The translations under genes were made by a program, and so were the position numbers. Of a stretch of DNA of 64,000 nucleotides, positions 1 through 7,692 are shown piece after piece. The DNA comes from Roseburia sp. (lineage in GTDB: Bacteria > Bacillota > Clostridia > Lachnospirales > Lachnospiraceae), in contig JAGBEG010000010.1 of assembly GCA_017937095.1 (NCBI GenBank), positions 186,001-250,000 of the forward strand. Reading direction: 5' to 3'. Under the pieces are notes generated by a model. That model was given only the letters and a program-made list of their open reading frames with translations, was not told the DNA's origin and made no database searches. The stretch's first letter is position 1; each line of letters opens with the position of its first letter.

Positions 1-375
1 GATATTATCGCCAAGCGGCGTATCGCGGATAATGGGCACATCCGGGGTGAAATCGGTCGCGTTGAGAATCATCGAGGCATCGCTTCCGGTAAAACCGACC
101 CATGCGTATTCCCAGGGATCGGATTCATCGGCGCAGTAGAGCACCTCGGTGTTGGGATAGACCAGAAAGGTATCCCCGGCGTGCAGAAGAAAGGTCTGCC
201 CGTGTACCTTATAGCAGCCCTTTCCGGAAATGATATAGTGAATCAGGTAGTGGTCACGGATACCCGGACCCCACTGGTAGAGCGCGTCGCATTTCTGAAA
301 ACCGACATTGTAGACCGATAGCGACACAAGTTCCTTTTCGGTGACCTTGTAAGAATTTTTATAATTTTTTACCAT
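1..375 (-). CDS. AraC-family transcriptional regulator, N-terminal (cupin) part; truncated by window edge
   Basis: The gene starts with ATG at 375 on the minus strand, preceded by a GAGGAAG Shine-Dalgarno, and runs off the window after 125 codons. The visible part reads as an AraC-type ligand-sensing cupin: it has the arrangement HYIISGKG, then HGQTFLLHAGDTFLVYP, then WEYAWVGF, typical of sugar-responsive AraC/MsmR-like regulators. The helix-turn-helix half lies outside the window, so the class is inferred from the N-terminal domain alone. It diverges from galE. A good minus-strand promoter and an inverted repeat lie just upstream. The likely role is control of a sugar-use locus to the left. 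Confidence 0.72.
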   Translation of the reverse strand, partial: MVKNYKNSYKVTEKELVSLSVYNVGFQKCDALYQWGPGIRDHYLIHYIISGKGCYKVHGQTFLLHAGDTFLVYPNTEVLYCADESDPWEYAWVGFTGSDASMILNATDFTPDVPIIRDTPLGDNI

Positions 376-390
376 GGAAGCTTCCTCACT

Positions 391-432
391 TTCCCGCATG
401 TATATTATAAAAGTGCGGGAAGCAAGATGCAA
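391..432 (-). promoter_or_regulatory. Promoter and operator-like inverted repeat for the AraC-type gene
   Basis: On the minus strand, TTGCAT (432-427) and TATAAT (409-404) are 17 bases apart, an excellent sigma-A promoter. The arms TTCCCGCA (391-398) and TGCGGGAA (414-421) are a perfect 8-bp inverted repeat spanning the -10 box and start site. A repressor bound here would block the promoter. Autoregulation or sugar control is an inference. Confidence 0.6.
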
Positions 433-570
433 CATTATTACATATAATTTATACATTTTTTGCTATACATTTCGGGTGGGATAGGTTAATATAAAACTCG
501 TAAGAAAGAAATCTGTGAAACGGATGAACAGATACATGTACCGAAGCGTACAGGGAAAGGGGAATGAATT

Positions 571-1587
571 ATGGCGATTTTAGTAACAGGCGGCGCCGGA
601 TATATCGGCAGCCATACATGTGTGGAATTACAGAATGCAGGCTATGAGGTGGTAGTGCTTGATAACTTAAGCAACGCTTCCGAGAAATCCTTGGAGCGTG
701 TGACCGCGATTACCGGAAAGCCTGTAAAGTTCTATAAAGGCGATATTTTAGATAGAGACATTCTGAACAAAATTTTTGCAGAGGAGAAGATCGACAGTTG
801 TATTCACTTTGCAGGACTTAAAGCAGTCGGGGAGTCCGTTGCAAAGCCATGGGAGTACTACAACAACAATATCGCAGGTACGCTGACACTGGTGGATGTG
901 ATGCGCCAGAACGGATGCAAGAACATCATCTTTTCTTCCTCCGCTACCGTATACGGAGATCCGGCGGAGATTCCGATCACGGAGAACTGCCCGAAGGGAC
1001 AGTGTACGAATCCGTATGGCTGGACGAAGTCGATGTTAGAGCAGGTATTGTCGGATATCCAGAAGGCAGATCCGGAGTGGAACGTGATCCTGCTTCGCTA
1101 CTTTAACCCGATCGGTGCGCATAAGAGCGGCACAATGGGCGAGAATCCGAACGGCATTCCGAACAACCTGATGCCGTATGTGACGCAGGTGGCTGTCGGC
1201 AAATTAAAGGAGCTTGGCGTATTTGGAAACGACTACGATACACCGGACGGAACAGGTGTCAGAGATTACATCCATGTTGTCGACTTAGCGCTTGGCCATG
1301 TCAAGGCGCTTAAGAAGATCGAGGAGAAAGCGGGGCTCTGCATCTACAATCTCGGAACAGGTCACGGCTACAGCGTGCTCGATATCGTGAAGAATTTCGA
1401 GGAGGCAAACGGCGTGAAGATTCCGTATGTCATCAAGGACAGAAGACCGGGAGATATCGCGACCTGCTACTGTGATCCGTCCAAGGCAAAGCGTGAACTT
1501 GGCTGGGAGGCGCAGTACGGCATTCGTGAGATGTGCGAGGATTCCTGGAGATGGCAGAAGAATAACCCGAACGGATACGAGGATTAA
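571..1587 (+). CDS. galE: UDP-glucose 4-epimerase
   Basis: This is a 338-residue short-chain dehydrogenase of the extended family, the usual GalE length. It interconverts UDP-galactose and UDP-glucose in the Leloir pathway and supplies UDP-galactose for cell-surface sugars; it acts in the cytosol. The Rossmann motif GGAGYIG is at residues 7-13. The catalytic Tyr149 and Lys153 (YGWTK) and the SSSATVYG segment fall at the same numbers as in E. coli GalE. AGGGAAAGGGGA precedes the ATG. The stop overlaps the ATG of the next regulator gene by one base (TAATG), which implies translational coupling. Confidence 0.95.
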   Translation: MAILVTGGAGYIGSHTCVELQNAGYEVVVLDNLSNASEKSLERVTAITGKPVKFYKGDILDRDILNKIFAEEKIDSCIHFAGLKAVGESVAKPWEYYNNNIAGTLTLVDVMRQNGCKNIIFSSSATVYGDPAEIPITENCPKGQCTNPYGWTKSMLEQVLSDIQKADPEWNVILLRYFNPIGAHKSGTMGENPNGIPNNLMPYVTQVAVGKLKELGVFGNDYDTPDGTGVRDYIHVVDLALGHVKALKKIEEKAGLCIYNLGTGHGYSVLDIVKNFEEANGVKIPYVIKDRRPGDIATCYCDPSKAKRELGWEAQYGIREMCEDSWRWQKNNPNGYED

Positions 1588-2591
1588 TGGCGGATCGGGT
1601 GAGAATTGTCGATATCGCGGAGGAGCTTGGGCTTAGTACGGCGACCGTCTCCAATGTGATCCACGGCAAGACGAAGAAGATTTCGGGCGAGACGGTGCGG
1701 CGCGTGCAGGAGCTTTTGGAGGAAAAGCAGTATATTCCCAGTATGGCGGGAATTCTGCTGGCGCAGAATGACTCCCACATCATAGGCGTTGTCATCAACA
1801 ATCATGAGAAATACGAAGGTCATGTTCTGGAGGACGGGTTTATCTCGTCCTCCTTAAGTGCGTTAGAGACGGAAATCCAGAAGGTCGATTGCTTTATGAT
1901 GGTCAAGGTCACTGACCGCTGGGAGGAAATCACGCGGTTCGCGTCGATGTGGAATATGACGGGGCTGGTACTGATCGGTTTCTGTGATTCGGATTACCGG
2001 AAGCTGCGGGAGAATATGCACATTCCGTTCGTCGTGTATGACGGCTATCTCTGCGGAGCAAAGCGCATTTCCAATATCACGATAGACAATTATGACGGCG
2101 GCTTTCAGATGGGAAATTACCTAAAGCGCATGGGACACAGGCGCGTTCTCTGTATTTCGGATAATGACGTCTGCGTGGATCTGGAGCGTTATCAGGGGCT
2201 GTGCGCTGCATTTGATAAGGAAGCGCCAGAGCTTCTGATCGTGCCGATGGCACGGTTGGAACGCCGGAGCTTTTATGAGGAAAAGCTGGGGGAAATCCTG
2301 TCTTATACAGCGGTCTTTGCTGTGTCAGATACGCACGCGATCGAGCTGATTTTCTTTTTACAGGAGCATGGAATCCGTGTGCCGCAGGATATTTCCGTGG
2401 CGGGCTTTGACGACAGCCCGGCGGCGGAGTGGTTCGGACCGGGACTTACCACGGTAAGGCAGGACGCCGCAGAGCGCGCGGGGCTTGCAATGCGCCTTCT
2501 TGCAGAACTGAAGGAACAGAAGGAGGAAGGACAGACCTGTGTTCTCCCTGTCACATTGGTGGAGCGCGGAAGTGTCGGAAGGGTATTGTGA
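1587..2591 (+). CDS. LacI/GalR-family transcriptional regulator
   Basis: This 334-residue protein has the LacI-type helix-turn-helix at its start (VRIVDIAEELGLSTATVSNV) and the hinge region, followed by a periplasmic-binding-protein-like effector domain. It ends with the FDDSPAAEW and TTVRQD segments typical of the family. LacI-family proteins are dimeric sugar-responsive repressors. The start codon overlaps the galE stop (TAATG), so it is made with GalE, and the neighbour suggests control of galactose or related sugar genes. The ligand cannot be read from the sequence. Its sensor domain is only moderately typical, so the effector may not be a simple sugar. Confidence 0.88.
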   Translation: MADRVRIVDIAEELGLSTATVSNVIHGKTKKISGETVRRVQELLEEKQYIPSMAGILLAQNDSHIIGVVINNHEKYEGHVLEDGFISSSLSALETEIQKVDCFMMVKVTDRWEEITRFASMWNMTGLVLIGFCDSDYRKLRENMHIPFVVYDGYLCGAKRISNITIDNYDGGFQMGNYLKRMGHRRVLCISDNDVCVDLERYQGLCAAFDKEAPELLIVPMARLERRSFYEEKLGEILSYTAVFAVSDTHAIELIFFLQEHGIRVPQDISVAGFDDSPAAEWFGPGLTTVRQDAAERAGLAMRLLAELKEQKEEGQTCVLPVTLVERGSVGRVL

Positions 2592-2767
2592 AGCAAATAT
2601 GGCAAAATACACAAAACACATTGCCTATTTTTGTATGGGGTTACGCGTTTAACCTATGGACGGATCGCTTGTCCGGAATTAATATTTTCATATGAAATCA
2701 TTACTTTATGAAAATGGTCTGCCGGAAGAAGGAATACAGACCGGACAGTCCACAGGAGGCGTTTATT

Positions 2768-4132
2768 ATGAATAAGGAAGAAAGACAAACCAATATGGAG
2801 GCGGTGGCTTATAGAGAGGCGCTGCGCAAAATTGCAGTTCCGGTCACACTGCAAAGCTTACTGGGGTCCTCGTTTAGCATGGCGGATCAGGTGATGACAG
2901 GACAGCTTGGAAGTACCTGTGTCGCGGGGATCGGTCTTGCCGGAAAATTTTTCTCGGTCTTTTCCGTGGTAATTGCGGCGGTGGCTTCCGTTGCCGGAAT
3001 TATGATGGCGCAGTATCTCGGAAAAGGGAAGGAGCGCGAGACGGGACGGAGCTTTTACGTCAATCTGCTGCTCGCGCTCGCCGTTGCCGTGCTGTTCCTT
3101 TTGGCTTGCATGATTCTGCCGGAGCAGATCATGTCGCTCTACAGTACCGATGCAGCCGCGATCGGGGAGGCTGCCGCGTATCTTAGAATCCTTGGTCTCT
3201 CGGCTGTTCCGATGGCGGTCGTCTCAATGCTCGCTGCGCTTTTGCGGTGCAGGGAGGCGGCAAAGCTCCCGTTAATTGCAAGTATCGCCGCAGCCGTCTG
3301 CAACACTGTGGGGAACTATGTGTTGATCTTTGGAAAATTCGGGTTTCCCGCACTCGGGGCAAGGGGAGCAGCAATCGCCACAGTAACCGCCCAGTTTGCA
3401 AATATGTTTCTGTTATTTTTTCTGCATATCAGAATGGCAAAGCGTAGGGAGTTAAGGCTTCCGTTTCTCTGGAGACTGGACGGGCAGGCGCGTATCCAGT
3501 ATGCGAAAATTCTGCTGCCGATGCTCGCCTGTGAAGTGTTATGGGTGCTCGGTGAAAATATATATGCGACCATTTACGGACATATTGGGACGGCGGCGTG
3601 CGCGGCAATGACGCTGACCGCTCCGATACAGGGGCTTTTGATCGGAGCACTGACGGGACTTTCACAGGCAGCGTCCGTTATCACCGGAAAAGCACTCGGC
3701 AGCGGGGAGTATGACAGGGCGTACCGGGACGGAAAGCGGCTGCTTGTCACAGGACTGCTCGGCGCAGGAATACTCTCGCTTTTGGTCGTCGCGCTAAGCC
3801 CTTATTATGTGCAGATCTATCAGGTCGAGGAGGAGGTGCGCCTGATGACGCGCCAGATTCTTTTGGTATATGCGTTCATTGCTCCGGTGAAGGTGCTGAA
3901 TATGATTCTGGGAAGCGGAATTTTAAGGAGCGGCGGAAAGACGAACTATGTGATGTATATTGACTTTATAGGAACATGGCTGTTCGGCGTGCCGCTCGGG
4001 CTGCTGGCGGCGTTTGTCTTAAAGCTTCCGATTGCAGGGGTCTATCTGATGCTCTCGCTGGAGGAGTGTGTGCGGCTTGTAATTTCGCTGGTGCTGTTCC
4101 GCAAAAAAGTGTGGATGAGCCAGCTTGCGTGA
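2768..4132 (+). CDS. MATE-family multidrug/organic-cation efflux protein
   Basis: This is a 454-residue polytopic membrane protein with about twelve hydrophobic segments and the MATE N-terminal pattern (VPVTLQSLLGSSFSMADQVM, then GLAGKFF). The family exports organic cations and drugs in exchange for Na+ or H+. An earlier in-frame ATG exists at 2708, but AGGAGG at 2754-2759 lies eight bases before the ATG at 2768, so the later start is chosen. A MarR-type regulator follows 98 bases downstream, though with its own promoter. The substrate is unknown. Confidence 0.9.
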   Translation: MNKEERQTNMEAVAYREALRKIAVPVTLQSLLGSSFSMADQVMTGQLGSTCVAGIGLAGKFFSVFSVVIAAVASVAGIMMAQYLGKGKERETGRSFYVNLLLALAVAVLFLLACMILPEQIMSLYSTDAAAIGEAAAYLRILGLSAVPMAVVSMLAALLRCREAAKLPLIASIAAAVCNTVGNYVLIFGKFGFPALGARGAAIATVTAQFANMFLLFFLHIRMAKRRELRLPFLWRLDGQARIQYAKILLPMLACEVLWVLGENIYATIYGHIGTAACAAMTLTAPIQGLLIGALTGLSQAASVITGKALGSGEYDRAYRDGKRLLVTGLLGAGILSLLVVALSPYYVQIYQVEEEVRLMTRQILLVYAFIAPVKVLNMILGSGILRSGGKTNYVMYIDFIGTWLFGVPLGLLAAFVLKLPIAGVYLMLSLEECVRLVISLVLFRKKVWMSQLA

Positions 4133-4146
4133 AACTTAAAAGAGGA

Positions 4147-4198
4147 TTGACAATTCCTTCTGTTGTATTATAATAATTATTCGAAACCTTATTATTAG
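4147..4198 (+). promoter_or_regulatory. Promoter of the marR-type operon with possible operator
   Basis: TTGACA (4147-4152) and TATAAT (4169-4174) are 16 bases apart. TAATAAT (4171-4177) and ATTATTA (4192-4198) form an inverted repeat overlapping the -10 and start site, a plausible autoregulatory MarR site. The promoter is strong; the operator assignment is inferred. Confidence 0.6.
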
Positions 4199-4230
4199 AA
4201 TACTCATTATATTGCAATCAGGAGAAAATC

Positions 4231-4653
4231 ATGGAAGAAACATTACATTATTTACTCATGGCTGACCATTCATTACTGCAGAAATCATTTTTTGCAGGCA
4301 TCCGGGAGACGGAACTGACGCCGGGGCAGCCCAAAATTCTTGATTATTTATCAGACCATGACGGCGTTGTACAGAAAGAAATCGCGGAGGGGTGTCATAT
4401 TGAGCCGGCAACGATGACGTCCGTCCTCCTTGGAATGGAGAAGAAAGGTCTTGTGGTGCGCAAAAACCTCAATGGAAACCGGCGCAACCTGTATGTCTAT
4501 CTGACGGATAAGGGGAGGACGCTTGCCGCCAAAATCAGGTCAAAATTCGGCGCAATCGAAGAGGAAGCGCTTTTCGGGTTTGCCGATGAAGAGAAAGAGA
4601 AGCTGATTGACTTGCTGATGCGGGTCAACAAGAATTTGCAGGGAGGCGTTTAG
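4231..4653 (+). CDS. MarR-family transcriptional regulator
   Basis: This 140-residue winged-helix protein has MarR signatures: ELTPGQPKILDYL, the recognition-helix region IEPATMTSVLLGMEKKGLV, and the wing YVYLTDKGR. MarR proteins are dimeric repressors that often autoregulate and control an adjacent membrane protein. CAGGAG precedes the ATG. The next gene begins one base after the stop and has its Shine-Dalgarno inside this gene, so the two form one operon. The effector cannot be predicted. Confidence 0.9.
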   Translation: MEETLHYLLMADHSLLQKSFFAGIRETELTPGQPKILDYLSDHDGVVQKEIAEGCHIEPATMTSVLLGMEKKGLVVRKNLNGNRRNLYVYLTDKGRTLAAKIRSKFGAIEEEALFGFADEEKEKLIDLLMRVNKNLQGGV

Positions 4654-4654
4654 C

Positions 4655-5308
4655 ATGAGGAAAACTGAAATTGCAAAACGTTATGTACTGCTTATTATAA
4701 GCCTGTTTTTTGCGGCGTTAGGCGTTGCGTTTGCCAAGCATGGCGAATTGGGCGTGTCGCCGATCTCATCCGTGGCGAATGTTATGAGCTGTAAGTTTTC
4801 ATCGCTTTCTCTGGGAACATGGCTCATCATCTGGAACTGCGTTCTGATTGCAGGACAGATTTTCATACTGCGCAAAAAGTTCCGGCTGATACAGCTTCTG
4901 CAAATCCCTCTGTCATTTTTATTTGGCGCCTTTACCGATTTAGGAATGTGGATCGTATCGTTTATCCCTGCAGATTCCTATCCCGTACGGATGATTATGG
5001 TCGTTTCCGGAATCGTTGTTCTTGGATTCGGCATTTCGCTTTCTGTGATTGCGAATGTGATTATGAACTCGGGTGAAGCCTTTGTCAAAGCAGTTTCCGA
5101 TACGATACACAAGGAATTTGGAAATGTAAAGATTGCGTTTGACGTTCTCTGTGTCGTGATTTCCCTTGTGCTGTCCCTTATCTTTTTTGATTTTACTGTG
5201 GTGGGAACGAGAGAGGGGACGATTCTTTCGGCTCTGCTCACCGGAGTTGTTGTAAAGATTTTCAGCAGCAAATTGCAGAAACCACTGGAAAGTATTTTGT
5301 GCTGTTGA
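4655..5308 (+). CDS. YczE/YyaS/YitT-type integral membrane protein
   Basis: This 217-residue membrane protein has about five to six hydrophobic helices. The conserved start pattern (LFFAALGVAFAKHGELGVSP) is typical of the YczE/YyaS/YitT (DUF6198-like) group. The biochemical function of the family is not established; some members are proposed transporters. GGGAGG (4641-4646), within the end of the marR-type gene, gives an eight-base spacing to this ATG. It is likely the target, or one of the targets, of its operon partner. Confidence 0.75.
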   Translation: MRKTEIAKRYVLLIISLFFAALGVAFAKHGELGVSPISSVANVMSCKFSSLSLGTWLIIWNCVLIAGQIFILRKKFRLIQLLQIPLSFLFGAFTDLGMWIVSFIPADSYPVRMIMVVSGIVVLGFGISLSVIANVIMNSGEAFVKAVSDTIHKEFGNVKIAFDVLCVVISLVLSLIFFDFTVVGTREGTILSALLTGVVVKIFSSKLQKPLESILCC

Positions 5309-5457
5309 AGCGCTGCACAGTGAAGCTATGTTCCTGCCCGTATAGATGCCAGATCTTCTTCATTTAAAAATTCATACAGAAAATCATTGCCATATAGTGT
5401 CATGTATGATACTGTTATACATAGTAATAAAAACCATGTATAGTAGAGGAGAACATG

Positions 5458-6525
5458 ATGAAAAAGATATTTGACGGAAATGTATTTGACGGATGGAATA
5501 TTTCCCTGCCGTTGATTCAGGGCGGCATGGGCGTTGGCGTAAGTCTCGGCGGTCTCGCCGGGGCAGTTGCAAAAGAGGGCGGAATCGGGATTATCTCCAC
5601 GGCGCAGATCGGGTTTGATGAGCCGGAATTTGCAGGACATGAAGCGGACTGCAATCTGCGCGGCATCAGAAAGCAGATTGCACGCGCAAAGAAAATCGCC
5701 GGGGGCTGCGGCATGGTCGGCGTCAATGTGATGGTCGCATTGCAGCAATATAAGGAGCATGTGCTTGAGGCGGTGAAGGCTGGCGCGGATGTCATTATCT
5801 GCGGTGCGGGGCTTCCGATTGACCTGCCGGAGCTGGTGCGGGGCAGCGTCGTAAAGATTGCGCCGATTGTTTCCTCGCGGAAGGCGGCTGCGCTGATCTT
5901 AAAGGCGTGGGATAAGAAATACGGACGCGTGCCGGATTTTATCGTGGTGGAGGGACCAAAAGCGGGCGGTCATCTCGGTTTCCATGAGCAGGAGCTTTCT
6001 GATATTCCCGGAATGCATTTTGAGAGAGAGCTTGTGTCGGTGATCGAGGAGAAGAAGCGCTACGAGGAGAAATATGACAGACCGATTCCGGTCTTTGCGG
6101 CAGGCGGAATCTGGGATGCAAAGGACGCCATGCGTGTGAAGGAGCTTGGGGCGGACGGCGTGCAGGCTGCGACCCGTTTTGTGGCGACGCGTGAGTGCGA
6201 TGCGTCGGAGGCGTATAAGATGGCGTATGTCAATGCAGAGGAATCGGACACGACGATTATTAAGAGCCCTGTCGGAATGCCGGGACGGGCGCTCTCCAAT
6301 GCATTTATTAAGGGAGCAAAAGGCGGCAGGGAGCAGATCGGGCGGTGCTATCACTGCATCAAGCACTGCAACCCGGCGGAAATCCCCTACTGCATCACCA
6401 AGGCGCTCGTAGCGGCAGTCCGGGGCGATGTGGAGAACGGTCTGATATTCTGCGGAAGCAACGTCGGGAAAATCAAAGAAATTTCTACGGTGCATGACGT
6501 GGTGTGCGATTTGATGTATGTGTAA
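5458..6525 (+). CDS. Nitronate monooxygenase-family (2-nitropropane dioxygenase-like) flavoprotein
   Basis: This 355-residue TIM-barrel FMN enzyme of the nitronate monooxygenase/FabK group has QGGMGVGVSLGGLAGAVA at the start, GVNVMVALQQY, and the FMN-binding EGPKAGGHLGFH segment. The family oxidises nitronates or, in FabK, reduces enoyl-ACP; the substrate here is not certain. A C-terminal stretch carries Cys297, Cys300, Cys304 and Cys312 (CX2CX3CX7C), which could bind a metal or Fe-S cluster. Two adjacent ATGs exist (5455, 5458); the second is better spaced from the AGGAG at 5447-5451. A strong terminator follows, so it is probably transcribed alone. Confidence 0.85.
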   Translation: MKKIFDGNVFDGWNISLPLIQGGMGVGVSLGGLAGAVAKEGGIGIISTAQIGFDEPEFAGHEADCNLRGIRKQIARAKKIAGGCGMVGVNVMVALQQYKEHVLEAVKAGADVIICGAGLPIDLPELVRGSVVKIAPIVSSRKAAALILKAWDKKYGRVPDFIVVEGPKAGGHLGFHEQELSDIPGMHFERELVSVIEEKKRYEEKYDRPIPVFAAGGIWDAKDAMRVKELGADGVQAATRFVATRECDASEAYKMAYVNAEESDTTIIKSPVGMPGRALSNAFIKGAKGGREQIGRCYHCIKHCNPAEIPYCITKALVAAVRGDVENGLIFCGSNVGKIKEISTVHDVVCDLMYV

Positions 6526-6554
6526 AAATAGAGAAGGCGATTGTTGCACAAGTG

Positions 6555-6590
6555 AAAAGCCCGGGTGAGCAGACCCGGGCTTTTCTTTTT
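6555..6590 (+). terminator. Rho-independent terminator after the flavoprotein gene
   Basis: A perfect 12-bp stem (AAAAGCCCGGGT / ACCCGGGCTTTT) with a six-base loop is followed by CTTTTT. It can also act on minus-strand transcripts leaving the tRNA genes. Confidence 0.92.
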
Positions 6591-6593
6591 GGG

Positions 6594-6707
6594 CTAGTCG
6601 TAGCGGTCATCTTCCTCTAGCCACTTGCAGAAATAGTAGCAGGCTATTCCTGCTATTTTAAGAAAAATGAGCAATAAAAAATGCCGGAAATTCAAGCTTT
6701 CCAGCAT
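6594..6707 (-). CDS. Possible 37-residue membrane peptide downstream of the tRNA-Glu pair
   Basis: An ATG at 6707 opens a 37-codon frame with the hydrophobic segment LLLIFLKIAGIACYYF, then CKWL and an acidic tail EEDDRYD. A shorter version from TTG at 6674 keeps the same tail (26 residues). The YYxCKWL plus acidic tail is the kind of short single-span peptide seen often in gut Firmicutes, but no function is known. The ATG sits inside the tRNA terminator hairpin and there is no clear Shine-Dalgarno, so expression is doubtful. Confidence 0.3.
   Translation of the reverse strand: MLESLNFRHFLLLIFLKIAGIACYYFCKWLEEDDRYD
6671..6707 (-). terminator. Terminator of the tRNA-Glu transcript
   Basis: On the minus strand, ATGCTGGAAA (6707-6698) pairs with TTTCCGGCAT (6690-6681), a 10-bp stem with one G-U pair and a seven-base loop. 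It is followed by TTTTTATT. It lies about 30 bases after the second tRNA. Confidence 0.82.
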
Positions 6708-6738
6708 CTTCGGGTTGGGCTGTTATTACTAACAGTAG

Positions 6739-6810
6739 CAGTTCCTAGGGGAATCGAACCCCTGTTTCCGCCGTGAGAGGGCGGCGTCTTAACCGCTTGA
6801 CCAAGGAACC
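6739..6810 (-). tRNA. tRNA-Glu (anticodon CUC), second of two
   Basis: The minus strand folds as a complete tRNA. The acceptor GGTTCCT pairs with AGGAACT, the D arm contains GGTCAAGCGGTTAAGAC, the anticodon stem CCGCC/GGCGG encloses the loop CTCTCAC with anticodon CTC, and the T arm is AGGGGTTCGATTCCCCT. The discriminator is G and CCA is not encoded. It decodes GAG. The gene is identical to the copy at 6844-6915 and lies 33 bases downstream of it on the same transcript. Confidence 0.95.
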
Positions 6811-6843
6811 ATACGGTAAAACAACAAACAATATGTAATTGAG

Positions 6844-6915
6844 CAGTTCCTAGGGGAATCGAACCCCTGTTTCCGCCGTGAGAGGGCGGCGTCTTAACCG
6901 CTTGACCAAGGAACC
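6844..6915 (-). tRNA. tRNA-Glu (anticodon CUC), first of two
   Basis: This is an exact copy of the neighbouring tRNA and is first in transcription order. It has all four arms, anticodon CTC, and an unusual G1-U72 end pair in the acceptor. A promoter ends a few bases upstream, so the 5' leader is very short. Duplication would raise supply for GAG codons, which are very common in the genes here. Confidence 0.95.
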
Positions 6916-6926
6916 GAACAATGAAC

Positions 6927-6954
6927 ATTATAACAGGCTTTGAAAAAAAAGCAA
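6927..6954 (-). promoter_or_regulatory. Promoter of the tRNA-Glu pair
   Basis: On the minus strand, TATAAT (6932-6927) lies 12 bases before the first tRNA base. TTGCTT (6954-6949) is 16 bases upstream as a partial -35 box. Confidence 0.6.
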
Positions 6955-6991
6955 GCCCTTTTTTGAAATTTTTTTAAATATCTGAAAACCG

Positions 6992-7021
6992 TATACAATT
7001 CGCGGGAAATTATAGTATAAT
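6992..7021 (+). promoter_or_regulatory. Promoter of the ybaK-like gene
   Basis: TATACA (6992-6997) and a perfect TATAAT (7016-7021) are 18 bases apart. The predicted start lies about 20 bases before the ATG at 7048. Confidence 0.6.
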
Positions 7022-7047
7022 GTCCGACAGGAAAGAGAGGGATACAT

Positions 7048-7521
7048 ATGTCAATTGAGAGAGCAAGAGCATATCTGGAGACATGCGGCGTTGCAGACCG
7101 TATACTGGAATTTGATACATCATCGGCGACTGTGGAATTGGCGGCGCAGGCGCTCGGTACACAGGGCTGCCGGATTGCAAAGTCGCTGTCTTTTCAGGTT
7201 GAGGAGCGTGCAGTACTTATTGTGTGCGCGGGAGATACCAGAATAGACAATGCAAAGTACAAAGCGTTTTTCCACACGAAGGCAAAGATGCTGGCACCGG
7301 ACGAGGTGGAGAGGCAGATCGGACATGCCGTCGGCGGCGTCTGCCCATTTGGGATCGAAGATGGAGTGGAGGTCTATCTGGATGAATCGTTAAAGCGGTT
7401 TGAGACGGTGTTTCCTGCATGTGGGAGCAGCAACAGTGCAATCGAGCTGACGATTCCGGAACTGGAACAGTTCGCGAGACCGCTTGCATGGACCAACGTC
7501 TGCAAAATCCCGGAAGGCTGA
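7048..7521 (+). CDS. YbaK/EbsC-family Cys-tRNA(Pro)-type aminoacyl-tRNA deacylase
   Basis: This 157-residue single-domain protein matches the YbaK/ProX editing family. It has the lysine-containing segment AKSLSFQVEERAVLIVCAGD, then DNAKYKAFF, and the GGVCPFGI motif of the substrate pocket. These enzymes hydrolyse mischarged aminoacyl-tRNAs, classically Cys-tRNA(Pro), in the cytosol. Exact specificity is unclear because the family includes Ala- and other deacylases. GAGAGGG precedes the ATG. It has its own promoter and is separated from rimP by that operon's promoter. Confidence 0.85.
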   Translation: MSIERARAYLETCGVADRILEFDTSSATVELAAQALGTQGCRIAKSLSFQVEERAVLIVCAGDTRIDNAKYKAFFHTKAKMLAPDEVERQIGHAVGGVCPFGIEDGVEVYLDESLKRFETVFPACGSSNSAIELTIPELEQFARPLAWTNVCKIPEG

Positions 7522-7557
7522 ACCATACGAAAACAGCGGCAAAGTTTGGAAAAACAC

Positions 7558-7598
7558 TTGCATTTCTTATCATAAAGTGCTATTCTATCTTATGATAA
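7558..7598 (+). promoter_or_regulatory. Main promoter of the rimP-nusA-infB operon, flanked by an inverted repeat
   Basis: TTGCAT (7558-7563) and TATTCT (7581-7586) are 17 bases apart. TTATCATAA (7567-7575) and TTATGATAA (7590-7598) are perfect 9-bp inverted copies that bracket the -10 box with 14 bases between them. Such a layout could be an operator; no regulator is identified. Confidence 0.65.
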
Positions 7599-7610
7599 CA
7601 CGGTGACTAG

Positions 7611-7640
7611 ATTGAGAGAGGGCTTTCGTCCTCTCTCAAT
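7611..7640 (+). promoter_or_regulatory. Leader hairpin upstream of rimP
   Basis: ATTGAGAGAGG and CCTCTCTCAAT form a perfect 11-bp stem with an eight-base loop in the operon leader. The 3' side is followed only by TCATGTTT, so it is a weak terminator at most. It may be an attenuator or a stabilising or processing structure. Confidence 0.5.
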
Positions 7641-7692
7641 TCATGTTTAGCGGCAGTTATCGCGAAAATTGAATATGGAGGAAGGTGTACAG

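Noticed and set aside
6692-6928. Minus-strand frame spanning both tRNA-Glu genes
   Set aside because: The translation is duplicated because the tRNAs are duplicated; the RNA genes fully explain the sequence.
7611-7640. Intrinsic terminator for the ybaK-like gene
   Set aside because: The hairpin is downstream of the rimP promoter and lacks a T-run, so it belongs to the rimP leader.
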